Shown here: piece by piece, positions 36,452 to 47,748 of the stretch
How positions within the stretch are numbered: the first letter of the stretch is position 1
Layout of the letters: every line of letters starts with the position of its first letter
Assembly: GCF_019263585.2 (NCBI RefSeq)
Contig: NZ_JADQDF010000001.1
Location: 2,232,001 to 2,296,000 of the forward strand
DNA length: 64,000 bases
DNA from: Pseudonocardia oceani
GTDB taxonomy: Bacteria; Actinomycetota; Actinomycetes; Mycobacteriales; Pseudonocardiaceae
Direction: 5' to 3'
The notes under the pieces: model-generated
What the model was told of the DNA's origin: nothing
Database searches by the model: none
Seen by the model: the letters and a program-made list of their open reading frames with translations, nothing else
Translations under genes and position numbers: made by a program

Positions 36452-37474
36452 TCAGGCCCCGTTCCGCCCCACCCCGACCGGGCCTACCCCGTCCCGCCCC
36501 ACCACATCCCGGTAGCTCCGCCACCCGCCCACCGAGCGGGCGGCGAGCACCGCGTGGGCGATGGCCCGCGCCACCACCTCCGCCGCCGCCGCGTGCAGGG
36601 CCACGAGCTCGGGCAGCTCGGGGGCCGGGCGGGCGGCGGTGGACAGGCCGAACACGACGTCGCCGTCCATCGCGGTGTGCACCGGCGACAGCGCGCGGGC
36701 CATACCGTCGTGCCCCATCGTGGCGAGGCGGCCGCAGCCGGCCTTGTCCAGGGCCAGGTCGGTGGCGACCACCGCGAGCGTCGTGGCCGTGCCCGCCGTG
36801 GGCGGGCCCGGCACGGCGAGCGTGCGCAGCTCCGCGAGCGCGTCGGGGCCGACGTCGAGGTCCGGGGCGAGGTCCGGACCGGCGCCGAGCAGCCGCCCGG
36901 TGCGCAGGTCGACCGCCGACCCCACCGCGTTGACGACGACGAGCGCCGCCACCACCGCCCCGCCCGCGAGCGCGGTGCTCGCGGTGCCGACACCTCCCTT
37001 CAGCCCGCCGGCGACCGCGCCCGTGCCGGCCCCGACGGCGCCCTGCTCGACCGGGCCGTCGGAGGCGGCGTCGAAGGCGGCCGCGCCCGTCGCGGCGCCG
37101 GGGCGGGCGGTGAAGTCGCCGCCGCGGCCGAGGTCGAACACGACGGCGGCGGGCACGATCGGCACCACCCCGCCGGGCACGGGGAACCCGGTGCCCGCGG
37201 CCTCCAGCCGCTCCACGACGCCGTGCGCGGCGGCCAGCCCGTACGCGCTGCCGCCCGACAGCACGACGGCGTGCACACGCTGCACGGTGGCGCCGGGGTG
37301 CAGCAGGTCGGTCTCGCGGGTGCCGGGCGCCGCCCCGCGGACGTCGACCCCGGCGAACGCACCCTCCGGCGGGGCGAGCACGACGGTGGTGCCGCTGAGC
37401 GCGCCCGGCCCGGCCAGGGCGGCGTGGCCCACCCGCAGGCCGGGCACGTCGGTCAGGGCGTCGAGGAGGGCCAT
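36452..37474 (-). CDS. P1-family (DmpA-type) aminopeptidase / hydrolase
   Basis: This 340-aa Ntn-hydrolase-type protein has the family N-terminus GLRVGHAALAGPGALSGTTVVLAPPEGAFAGVDVRGAAPGTRETDLL, the VVLSGGSAYGLAAAHGV motif and the likely self-cleavage region GGLKGGVGTASTALAGG. It autocleaves into two chains and releases N-terminal residues or acts on beta-peptides in relatives. It faces moaD tail to tail, with 7 bases between stops. Confidence 0.88.
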   Translation of the reverse strand: MALLDALTDVPGLRVGHAALAGPGALSGTTVVLAPPEGAFAGVDVRGAAPGTRETDLLHPGATVQRVHAVVLSGGSAYGLAAAHGVVERLEAAGTGFPVPGGVVPIVPAAVVFDLGRGGDFTARPGAATGAAAFDAASDGPVEQGAVGAGTGAVAGGLKGGVGTASTALAGGAVVAALVVVNAVGSAVDLRTGRLLGAGPDLAPDLDVGPDALAELRTLAVPGPPTAGTATTLAVVATDLALDKAGCGRLATMGHDGMARALSPVHTAMDGDVVFGLSTAARPAPELPELVALHAAAAEVVARAIAHAVLAARSVGGWRSYRDVVGRDGVGPVGVGRNGA

Positions 37475-37536
37475 GGGCCCATCCTGCCGTCGGATTCCCG
37501 CCAGCGGGTCCGGCGGGCCGCGGCGATGCTGGGGCG

Positions 37537-38220
37537 GTGCACACACCCGACTGGACCGCGCTGGAGGCGCGTCTCGACGCCGACGGCGTCGCCCTCACAC
37601 CCCTGCTGACGCCGGACGAGTGCGCGGGCACCGCCGCCCTGTTCGACGACGACGAGTGCTTCCGCAGCACCGTCGTCATGGCCCGGCACAGCTTCGGCGA
37701 GGGCAGCTACCGCTACTTCGCCGACCCGCTCCCGCCGCTGGTGGCGCACCTGCGTGAGGCGCTGTACCCGGCCGTCGCGGCGATCGCGAACCGCTGGGCG
37801 GAGCGCCTGGGCGAGCGCGCGTTCCCCGGGACGCACGCGGAGCTGCGCGCCGAGTGCGCCGCGCTCGGCCAGTCGCGTCCGACGCCGCTGCTGCTGCGCT
37901 ACGGGCCCGGCGGCTACAACTGCCTGCACCAGGACGTCTACGGCGACCTGACGTTCCCGCTGCAGCTCGCCGTGATGCTGAGCCGCCCCGACGAGGACTT
38001 CACCGGCGGCGAGAGCGTGTTCGTCGAGCAGCGGCCGCGGCAGCAGTCGCGGCCGGTGGTGCTGCGGCCGCGCCTGGGCGAGGCCGTGCTGTTCCCGGTG
38101 CGCCACCGCCCCCGGCTCGGCGCGCGCGGCTGGAGCCGGGTGCAGATGAGGCACGGGGTCAGCGCCGTCCACGGCGGCAGCAGGCACGTGCTCGGCGTGA
38201 TCTTCCACGACGCCCGCTGA
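37537..38220 (+). CDS. 2-oxoglutarate/Fe(II)-dependent oxygenase
   Basis: This 227-aa enzyme has the jelly-roll iron site: NCLHQDVYGDLTFPLQLAVML (HxD), TGGESVFVEQRPR and the distal His plus 2OG-binding Arg in MRHGVSAVHGGSRHVLGVIFHD. It resembles the prolyl-4-hydroxylase-like group also found near DNA-repair genes. GTG start. The substrate is unknown. Confidence 0.8.
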   Translation: MHTPDWTALEARLDADGVALTPLLTPDECAGTAALFDDDECFRSTVVMARHSFGEGSYRYFADPLPPLVAHLREALYPAVAAIANRWAERLGERAFPGTHAELRAECAALGQSRPTPLLLRYGPGGYNCLHQDVYGDLTFPLQLAVMLSRPDEDFTGGESVFVEQRPRQQSRPVVLRPRLGEAVLFPVRHRPRLGARGWSRVQMRHGVSAVHGGSRHVLGVIFHDAR

Positions 38221-38263
38221 GCCCGGACCGCCCTGATCCCGGACCGCGCCGACCCCGGACGCC

Positions 38264-39351
38264 CTAGCCGAGGGACCGCGCGAACCCGCTGACGTCCCGC
38301 ACGGCCGCCAGGTACACGTCGGGCAGCGCGGCGCGGAACAGCAGCTCGCCGACGTGGCACAGGCCCAGGTTGACCTTCCCCACCGAGCTGACGCCCGAGC
38401 GCAGCAGCAGCCGGTGGTAGGCGAGCCCCTCGTCGCGCAGCGGGTCGAGCTCGTTGACCGAGACGACGTGCGGCGGCAGCCCCTCCACGTCGGCGGTGCC
38501 CGCGCGGTAGGGCCAGCACGTCACGTCGTCGGCGTTGGCGCCCTCGGGGTCGTAGACGGCGGCCAGCAGCGGGAACAGCTCGTGTTGAGCCAGTACTGGT
38601 CGTTCTCCCGCAGCGACGCCAGCTCGGTGGGCGTGTCGGCCCAGTTCCCGAGGATGTAGGGGCACTGCGCGTAGACGCCGGCGATCTCCTCGACCCAGCC
38701 CTCGCGACGGGCCTTGAGCGCCACGGCGAGCGCGAGGTTCGCGCCGCCCGAGTCGCCCGTGACGAGGACGTGCGTGCCGCCGAGCTCGGCGAGGTGCTCG
38801 TGCACCCAGCGCAGCCCCGCGGCGACGTCGTCGAGCCCGGCCGGGAACGGGTGGGAGCCGCGCACGCCGCCGCCGTTGCGGTACTCCACGCCCACGACGA
38901 CGTTGCCCGCCGCGGCGAGCTCCTCGCGCCAGCGCCGGTAGAGCGGCCCCTCGGTGGACAGCATGACCATGCCGCCGCCGTGCACCTGGTAGATGCAGGG
39001 CAGCGGGCCCTGCGCGCCCTCCGGCTTGTGGACGTGCAGCAGGATCTCGTGCCCGCCCTCGCCGGTGATCGTGATGAGCTCGTGCGTGACGCCGGTGAGC
39101 GGCGGTGAGCCCTCGGCCAGCGCCGTGAACAGCCCCTCGAACCCGACCTCCACCGCCTCGACGAAGCCGAGCAGCTGCTCGCGCGGCGCGTCCGGGCCCA
39201 GCGGTGCGCCGTCGGCGTGGCCGTCGATGCCGATCGCGCGGAACACCGCGACCATGCGCGGGTCGGCCCGCGGGTCGGTGCCGATCGTCAGCGCCGGGTC
39301 GCCCAGGCGGCCGGGTGCGGTGGCCGCGCCCACGGGGGTGTCGATGCTCAT
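38264..39351 (-). pseudogene. frameshifted alpha/beta-hydrolase (esterase)
   Basis: The ATG at 39351 follows GGAGAGCG. The first frame has HGGGMVMLSTEGPLY (oxyanion HGGG) and GDSGGANLALAVALKA (catalytic Ser), typical of hormone-sensitive-lipase-type esterases. Homology continues to ENDQYWLNT near 38580, then the frame fails. The remainder (HELFPLLAAVYDPEG..., VSVNELDPLRDEGLAYHRLLL with the acid, and GLCHVGE with the His) is found in the other frame down to 38264. One base is missing near 38580-38585. It could be a true mutation or a sequencing error. Confidence 0.8.
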
Positions 39352-39371
39352 GCGCTCTCCTCGTCGAGATC

Positions 39372-39427
39372 TGCGACGCACCGGCCGCTCCTCCGCACAG
39401 GTGCGACAGATCGGCGATGCGTCGCAT
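39372..39427. promoter_or_regulatory. inverted-repeat operators between esterase and QsdR-type regulator
   Basis: TGCGACGCA at 39372-39380 and its exact reverse complement TGCGTCGCA at 39418-39426 lie between the divergent genes. ATGCGTCGCAT at 39417-39427 is itself a perfect palindrome around a central T, and TGCGACA at 39402-39408 is another half-site. The right-hand palindrome ends 3 bases before the regulator ATG, well placed for autoregulation. Confidence 0.65.
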
Positions 39428-39430
39428 AGT

Positions 39431-40066
39431 ATGAGCCGCGTCACAGTGGGCGTCAACGGAAGCGGGGCGAGGGTGCCGGAGCGGGCCACACCGCTGGAGC
39501 GGCAGCTGGCCGGTGGTGCCGCCGGCCGGCCCACCCCGCTCGACGCGTTCGCCGCCGCCCGGCGCGGGTTCCAGGCCGGGGAACGCCTGGACATGCAGGC
39601 GCTGGCCACCGGGCTGGGCGTCAACCGCGCCACGCTCTACCGGTGGGTGGGGTCGCGCGAGCTGCTGCTGCGCGAGGTCGTGTGGTCGCTGACGCGGCGC
39701 ACGCTGGCCGACCGCGCTGACGGGGAGCCGCTCGCCGAGACGCTCACGCGGTTCGTCCGCGACGTCCTCGCGCACCCGGGCATGCACCGGTTCGTCGCCG
39801 AGGAGGGCGAGGCGGCGCTGCGGCTGCTGACCATGCGGGGCGGCGGCTACCAGCAGCGGCTGATCGCGCTGGTGCGGGAGATGATCGTGGACGACACGGC
39901 GGCCGGGCGGCTGCGCAGCCCGGTGCCGGTGGACGACCTCGCGTACACGCTGGTGCGGGTCGTCGAGTCCTACGTGTACCTCGAGGTGATCACCGGCGAG
40001 GAGCCCGACGGCGACCGCGCGGGCCGCGTCCTGCGCGCGCTGCTGCCCGGACCGCAGGACCCCTAG
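39431..40066 (+). CDS. QsdR/TetR-type transcriptional regulator
   Basis: This 211-aa protein has a helix-turn-helix (MQALATGLGVNRATLYRWVGSRELLLREVVW) that fits the QsdR branch of TetR regulators. The C-terminal helices (HRFVAEEGEAALRLLTMRGGGYQQRLIALVREMI) would bind a ligand. It is divergent from the esterase, a likely target, and separated by palindromic sites. Its TAG is part of the CTAG next to the insertion sequence. Confidence 0.82.
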   Translation: MSRVTVGVNGSGARVPERATPLERQLAGGAAGRPTPLDAFAAARRGFQAGERLDMQALATGLGVNRATLYRWVGSRELLLREVVWSLTRRTLADRADGEPLAETLTRFVRDVLAHPGMHRFVAEEGEAALRLLTMRGGGYQQRLIALVREMIVDDTAAGRLRSPVPVDDLAYTLVRVVESYVYLEVITGEEPDGDRAGRVLRALLPGPQDP

Positions 40067-41042
40067 ACGAGTAAGTCCTAACGGCGTGGCACCCACGAAG
40101 GTGGACGGAGGGTGTTGAAGGTCAGTGTGTGACGACCAACCTCAACACCCTCCTGACCGCACTTTACGTCAAGATCGATGACTATCTCGGGCGCCGCACC
40201 CGCACCGGGAGACCACCGAAACTCTCCGACGCCGAACTGCTCACCCTCGCCGTCGCCCAGGTCCTGCTCGGCGTGCGGTCCGAGGCCCGGTGGCTGCGGT
40301 TCGTGCCCACACACCTGCCCGGCGCGTTCCCCTACCTGCCCGGCCAGTCGGGCTACAACAAGCGTCTACGCGCGGCGTTGCCCCTGATCAAACAGCTGAT
40401 CCGGGTACTGGCCACCGACACCGATCTATGGGCCGACCCGGTCTGGGTCGTGGACTCCACCCCGGTCGAGTGCGCCCGTTCCCGCCCCACGGTCAAGCGC
40501 TCCAACCTCGCCGGCTGGGCCGGCTACAGCTACTGCGCCTCGCACTCACGGTTCTTCTGGGGACTGCGCCTGCACCTGATCGCCACCCCGTCCGGGCTGC
40601 CTATCACCTGGGCCCTGGCCGACCCCAAGATCGACGAACGCCAGGTGCTCATTGCCGCACTGGACCACGACCACACTCTGACCGCCGACCGGCCCGGACT
40701 CACCATCATCGCCGACAAGGGCTACGTGTCCCGCGAACTCGACACCTACCTCGCCGAACGCGGTATTGCACTACTGCGACCGTCCTACCGCAACCGCACC
40801 CCGCATCCAGCCGAGCATCTGCTCAAACCCGTCCGCCAACTCGTCGAATCGATCTTCGACACCCTCAAAGGACAGCTCGACCTGGAACTACATGGCGGAC
40901 GCACCATCGACGGGGTCGGCGCCCGGATCGGACAACGCCTCCTCGCCCTGACCGCCGCGATCTGGCACAACCGGGCCACCGGCCAACCGATCACCCGCTC
41001 CCTGACCGCCTACGACCACTGATCGCATTCGGACTTACTCGT
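40067..41042 (+). mobile_element. IS982-family insertion sequence
   Basis: The element is 976 bp, with perfect 12-bp terminal inverted repeats ACGAGTAAGTCC (40067-40078) and GGACTTACTCGT (41031-41042). CTAG flanks both ends (40063-40066 and 41043-41046); since CTAG is palindromic, it can be read as a 4-bp target duplication or as a 16-bp inverted repeat. One intact transposase gene fills the element. It sits exactly between two convergent genes. Confidence 0.88.
40129..41022 (+). CDS. IS982-family transposase
   Basis: This intact 297-aa DDE transposase has D in VWVVDSTPVECARS, D in IIADKGYVSRELD and E in LVESIFDTLKGQLDLE. GYSYCASHSRFFWGLRLHLIATPSGLPITWALADPKIDERQVL is typical of this group. 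The GTG start follows the left repeat by about 50 bases. No frameshift is seen, so the copy may be active. Confidence 0.9.
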   Translation: MTTNLNTLLTALYVKIDDYLGRRTRTGRPPKLSDAELLTLAVAQVLLGVRSEARWLRFVPTHLPGAFPYLPGQSGYNKRLRAALPLIKQLIRVLATDTDLWADPVWVVDSTPVECARSRPTVKRSNLAGWAGYSYCASHSRFFWGLRLHLIATPSGLPITWALADPKIDERQVLIAALDHDHTLTADRPGLTIIADKGYVSRELDTYLAERGIALLRPSYRNRTPHPAEHLLKPVRQLVESIFDTLKGQLDLELHGGRTIDGVGARIGQRLLALTAAIWHNRATGQPITRSLTAYDH

Positions 41043-41288
41043 CTAGGTCGGCTGCTCCTGGGTCGGGTCGACGTCGCATACCGGGAAGGGCAGGCGGCCG
41101 GAGACCTTGACCCACCAGACGTCGGCGCCGCGGTGCAGGCGCAGGGCGTAGCGGTCCTCGCCGGTGCGGTCTGGGGGCAGGACCACGCCGATGCGCGCCC
41201 AGACGGGAGGGGCGTCCTCCTCCAGCGGGAGCTCGACCCACCACCCCTCGACCATGCCGCGGGCGGTGATGGACATCTGCTCGGTCAC
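41043..41288 (-). CDS. small hypothetical protein
   Basis: This protein of about 81 aa has conserved-looking segments GMVEGWWVELPLEEDAPPVWARIGVVLPPDRTGEDRYALRLH and DVWWVKVSGRLPFPVCDVDP. I do not recognise a family. The start may be the GTG at 41288 or the ATG at 41276. The TAG stop is the minus-strand reading of the CTAG at the IS border, so the gene remains complete. Confidence 0.5.
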   Translation of the reverse strand: MTEQMSITARGMVEGWWVELPLEEDAPPVWARIGVVLPPDRTGEDRYALRLHRGADVWWVKVSGRLPFPVCDVDPTQEQPT

Positions 41289-41346
41289 CCGGACATGCTG
41301 ACAGGGCCGGTGCACCGGCGACCACGGGGTCGCCGGTGCACGGGGC

Positions 41347-42108
41347 TCAGGCGCGGGCGCGCCGGACCAGGAAGACGATCAGGAACAGCAGCGCGCCGCC
41401 GCCGAGGACCGGGGCGAGGCGCTTGAGGACCGGGCTGCCCGCCGTGTCGAGCAGGTCGATCGCGTCGATCTCGCTCTTCATCGGGGTGAACTGCTTGGCG
41501 GGCGCGGTGGCCGTGACACCGGAGGTGGCCGGGGTCGAGGACAGCGTGGGGCCCGAGGCCGCGGTGCCCGAGGCCGCGGTGCCCGAGGCCGCGGCACCGT
41601 TGGTGCCCACAGCGGTGTCGGACGAGGACGCCGCCGCCGGGGTCGGGGCGGGGGCCTCGACCTCGGGCGCCAGCTTCTTCGCCACGCACGCCGCGAACTG
41701 GCCGATGATCTTGTCGGCCACATCGGAGATGACGCCGCGGCCGAACTGCGCCGGGCGGCCGGTGATGGTCATGTCGGTGACCATCGTGACGGCGGTCTTG
41801 TTCGGGCCGTCGGCCACCATCGTGCCGGTGACGGTGGCGTTCGCCGTGCCGTTGCCGCGCGAGTCGCGGCCGCTGGCCTCGATCTTGACGGTGTGTTTGG
41901 CGTCGTCCCGGTCGACGTAGGTGCCCTTGCCCTTGTAGGTCAGGGAGATCGGGCCGAGCTTCACCTTCACGGTTCCGGTGAAGGACTCACCCTCGTACTC
42001 GGTGAGCGTGGCGCCCGGGAAACAGGGCGCGATCATGTCGGGGGTGTTGAGAGCGACCCAGGCCTTCTCGATGGGCGCTTCGATGGTGAACTTGTTCTCC
42101 AGCTGCAT
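41347..42108 (-). CDS. coxG: CoxG-like SRPBCC membrane-tethering protein
   Basis: This 253-aa protein has a CoxG/SRPBCC domain (FTIEAPIEKAWVALNTPDMIAPCFPGATL, GRPAQFGRGVISDVADKIIGQFAACVAKKL), an Ala/Ser-rich repeat linker (GTAASGTAASG) and one C-terminal membrane helix (VLGGGALLFLIVFLVRRA). CoxG is reported to help recruit CO dehydrogenase to the membrane or deliver its quinone. It is the last gene of the operon. AGGAGACCCC precedes the ATG. Confidence 0.85.
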   Translation of the reverse strand: MQLENKFTIEAPIEKAWVALNTPDMIAPCFPGATLTEYEGESFTGTVKVKLGPISLTYKGKGTYVDRDDAKHTVKIEASGRDSRGNGTANATVTGTMVADGPNKTAVTMVTDMTITGRPAQFGRGVISDVADKIIGQFAACVAKKLAPEVEAPAPTPAAASSSDTAVGTNGAAASGTAASGTAASGPTLSSTPATSGVTATAPAKQFTPMKSEIDAIDLLDTAGSPVLKRLAPVLGGGALLFLIVFLVRRARA

Positions 42109-42180
42109 GGGGTCTCCTCACGAGACAGACGCCCGTCCCGGCGGCCGGGACGGGCGTCTGCGGAACGGTACGAGCGGGCG

Positions 42181-43028
42181 TCAGCCGGCGGCGGTGAGCA
42201 CCGCACGGCCGGTGAGCACCTTGGCCAGGTGCTCACGGTAGTCCGCGGCGGCGTCGGCGTCACTCGGAGCCGACGTGCCCTCGGTCGCGTGCTCGGCCGC
42301 GGCGCGGATGGCATCGGCCGTGGCCGGCTGTCCCACCAGCGCCTGCTCCACGCCGGTGGCGCGGATCGGCGTGGTCCCCATGTTCGTCAGCCCGACGCGG
42401 GCCTCGGAGATGGTGCCGCCGTCGACCTTGACGGCCGCGGCGACCGCGCACATCGACCAGGCCTGCGCCGTGCGGTTGAACTTCTCGTAGTGGCTGCCCC
42501 AGCCGGTGTACTTCGGGAACCGGATCTCGGTGAGGATCTCGGCCTCACCGATGGCGGTCGTGAAGTAGTCGACGAAGAACTCCGCCGCGCTGACCGTGCG
42601 GGTGCCCGAGGCGCCCGCGATGACCAGCTGCGCGTCCAGCGCCAGGGTGGGGGCGCCCAGGTCGCCCGCGGGGTCGGCGTGGGCGAGCGAGCCGCCCAGC
42701 GTGCCGCGGTGCCGGACCTGGTTGTCCGCGACGGTCTCGGTGGCCTGGCCCAGCAGCGCGACGTGCTGCTTGACCAGGTCGTCCCGGACGATGTCGTGGT
42801 ACGGCGTCATGGCGCCGATCACGATCTGGTCGCCGTCCTCGCGGATGCCGCGGAGCTCCGCGATCCCCCCGAGGTCGATGATCACCGACGGCGCCGCGAG
42901 GCGCAGCCGGAGCACCGGGATGAGGCTCTGGCCGCCGGCCAGGATCTTGGCGTCGTCACCGCCGTCGGCGAGTGCCTGCACCGCCTCGGCGACCGACGCC
43001 GGCTTGACGTAGTCGAACTTGGACGGGA

Positions 43029-43032
<4 letters not shown>
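42181..43032 (-). CDS. coxM: molybdenum hydroxylase FAD subunit (CoxM-like)
   Basis: This 283-aa FAD-binding subunit has SKFDYVKPASVAEAVQALA, AGGQSLIPVLRLRLA, NQVRHRGTLGGSLAHADPAGDL and a C-terminal CODH-type domain. It passes electrons from the Fe-S subunit to the final acceptor. The GTG overlaps the coxL stop (GTGA). Confidence 0.9.
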
Positions 43033-45509
<2,477 letters not shown>

Positions 45510-45511
45510 GC

Positions 45512-46030
45512 TCAGTTGCCTCCACCGGCCACGGGGACCGGGGCGTCGGTCTGGGCGTGCGCGCCGGGCTTCATCTTCTGCGCCGCGCTCTGCACCGCCC
45601 GGACGATGTTCTGGTAGCCCGTGCAGCGGCAGAGGTTGCCCTCGATGCCCTCGCGGACCTCGTGCTCGTCGGGGTCGGGGTTGTCCCCGAGCAGGTCGAT
45701 CGCCTGCATGATCATCCCCGGGGTGCAGTAACCGCACTGCAGGGCGTGCTTCTCGTTGAAGGCCTCCTGGACGGGGTGCAGCTTCCCGTCGCGGGCGATG
45801 CCCTCGATCGTGGTGACCTCGGCGCCGTCCGCCTGGACCGCGAGGACCGAGCAGGACTTCACGCTCTGCCCGTTGAGGTGGACGGTGCACGCACCGCAGT
45901 TGCTGGTGTCGCACCCCACGAGGGTGCCGGTCTTGCCGAGGCGTTCCCTCAGGTAGTGGACCAACAACGTACGGGGCTCGACGTCGTCGGCGTAGTTCAC
46001 GCCGTCGACGGTGACCCGGACCTGTGCCAT
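45512..46030 (-). CDS. coxS: molybdenum hydroxylase 2Fe-2S subunit (CoxS-like)
   Basis: This 172-aa subunit has the plant-type cluster [21 protein letters not shown] and the second cluster [16 protein letters not shown]...[13 protein letters not shown]. It carries electrons from the molybdenum site to the flavin. It is first in the coxS-L-M-G operon. The proteins together need molybdate, matching the nearby mod and moa genes. Confidence 0.92.
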   Translation of the reverse strand: MAQVRVTVDGVNYADDVEPRTLLVHYLRERLGKTGTLVGCDTSNCGACTVHLNGQSVKSCSVLAVQADGAEVTTIEGIARDGKLHPVQEAFNEKHALQCGYCTPGMIMQAIDLLGDNPDPDEHEVREGIEGNLCRCTGYQNIVRAVQSAAQKMKPGAHAQTDAPVPVAGGGN

Positions 46031-46248
46031 GTGTCTTCTCCTAGGCAACGACGTCGGTAGGTGGTGGCTGCGCACACGGGTGTGGCAGCGCCCACATCTC
46101 ACCGCTGATCATCGGGGCCCGCAACAAAGCTCACCCTGGCTTGGAGCGCGCCGATCGGCGCTCGTCGGACGCCTGTCCGTACGGATCCGCTGACGCGGAT
46201 CGGATCAGCCGACGACTCCGCAGGAGCGGACGGCTCACATCGACTTTA
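46031..46248 (-). promoter_or_regulatory. intergenic region upstream of coxS
   Basis: Between mftF (ends 46249) and coxS. It holds GATCCGC (46184-46190) pairing with GCGGATC (46195-46201) around TGAC, a possible short terminator for mftF or an operator. The cox promoter should lie here, but no clear -35/-10 pair is visible. Confidence 0.4.
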
Positions 46249-47712
46249 TCAACCGTTCGGACCAACCCGGAGGGCTGGTCCGGAGGGTAGGAGCGGCGCC
46301 GCCGTGCGGTGCGCGGCCGCGCCCCACCACAGTCCGGCGCCGTAGGCGAGATCGTCCAGGCGGTGCGCGACCAGGTGCGTGGCGGGGTCGGGGCGCACCC
46401 GGGCGTCGCGGTCGCGGTGGCGCCACCAGTCGACGGCCCCCTCGGCCAGCGCCACGGCCAGCACCCGGCGGCGGGCCCGCCGCGACACCGCGCAGGCCAC
46501 CAGGGACAGCGGCCAGTAGTGGCGCGTCACGGCGTCGGCGGTCTGGGACAGCGCCCCGAGCGCCCCGAGCCCCACCAGCCGCGCGGCCGTGACCCGGGGG
46601 CGGCGCACGTCGAGCCGGCGGGACAGGCGCTCGACCGCCACCGCGCCGACCGCACCCGCCGCGGCCAGCGCCCACGGCCGCCCGACCAGCGCCAGCCCCG
46701 CGACGGCGGCCGAGGTCGGACTGAGCACCATCGGCGGCACGGCGCCGTGGTGGCGCAGCGCGAGCGGCGCCGCGCCGGTGCCGTACTGCGCCTTGCGCCA
46801 CCACCACGCCCGTAGCGTGGTGCGGTGGTCGTGCGCGACGCGGGAGCCGGGCACGTACCGCAGGCGGTGTCCGCCGGCGTGCAGGCGCAGGACGAGGTCG
46901 ACGTCCTCGGCCACGTGCATCGCCTCGTCGAACCCGTCGCCCACGGCCCCGCGGCGCACCACCACCGCCGCGCTGGGCACGTACGCGACCCGGGAGCGCG
47001 GGACGACGAGCGCGGGGTCCGGCCCGAGGTCGAGCGAGGAGTGCACGGCCTCGTAGCGCCCGAGCCAGCCGACGACCGGTGCGAGGGCGACGATCCGCGG
47101 CGCGGCCAGCGCCACGGCCGGGTCGGCGAACACCGCCAGCAGCGGCGCGAGCCAGCCCGGCTCGGGCACGACGTCGGAGTCGAGGAAGGCCACCAGCGGC
47201 GTCGTCGCGGCGCGCAGCCCGGTGTTGCGCGCGGCCGAGGCGCCGCGGCTGCGCTCGTGGCGCAGCACCCGCGCCCGCGGACCCGCCGCCGCGCGGATCG
47301 CCGCGGGGTCGGCCGAGCCGTCGTCGACGACGACGAGCGCGCCGACCTCCCCCACCGCAGCCACCAGCCGCGTCAGCCCGTCGACGCGGTCCTTCACCGG
47401 CACGACGACGGTCACCGCGTCCGGACCCGGGCCCGCCGGCCCGCCGACGGGGTGGGCGATGCCGACGTCGAGCAGCCGGCGGGCGAGCGCGCGCGAGGTC
47501 GGGCCGTCGACGGTGAAGCCGCCGGGGGCCAGCAGGTCGCGCCCGGCCCGGGCGAGCCGCAGCATCCGCGGCGGCGCCCCGCCCAGCAGCACCGCCCCGT
47601 CGTCGACGCTGCGGGTGCGGCGGTCGAGCGCCACCCGCAGCCCCTCGGGGAGCACGGTGCTGGTGGGTCCCCGCTCCCCGGCGTGCTGGTGACCGGCGGG
47701 CGTTCCGTGCAT
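46249..47712 (-). CDS. mftF: mycofactocin glycosyltransferase MftF
   Basis: This 487-aa GT2-family enzyme adds glucose units to (pre)mycofactocin. The GT2 core is VTVVVPVKDRVDGL, ALVVVDDGSAD, SRGASAARNTGLRAATTPLVAFLDSDVVPEPGWL, with HVAEDVDLVLRLHAGG as the catalytic part. The C-terminal half contains hydrophobic segments and the family RAWWWRKAQYGTGAAPLALRH. It lies 1.7 kb beyond mftE on the same strand, with a phosphatase and a reductase-like gene between them. Confidence 0.88.
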   Translation of the reverse strand: MHGTPAGHQHAGERGPTSTVLPEGLRVALDRRTRSVDDGAVLLGGAPPRMLRLARAGRDLLAPGGFTVDGPTSRALARRLLDVGIAHPVGGPAGPGPDAVTVVVPVKDRVDGLTRLVAAVGEVGALVVVDDGSADPAAIRAAAGPRARVLRHERSRGASAARNTGLRAATTPLVAFLDSDVVPEPGWLAPLLAVFADPAVALAAPRIVALAPVVGWLGRYEAVHSSLDLGPDPALVVPRSRVAYVPSAAVVVRRGAVGDGFDEAMHVAEDVDLVLRLHAGGHRLRYVPGSRVAHDHRTTLRAWWWRKAQYGTGAAPLALRHHGAVPPMVLSPTSAAVAGLALVGRPWALAAAGAVGAVAVERLSRRLDVRRPRVTAARLVGLGALGALSQTADAVTRHYWPLSLVACAVSRRARRRVLAVALAEGAVDWWRHRDRDARVRPDPATHLVAHRLDDLAYGAGLWWGAAAHRTAAPLLPSGPALRVGPNG

Positions 47713-47748
47713 GGGGGGAGCGTAGGGCGTGTCTGGCACGCTCCACCC

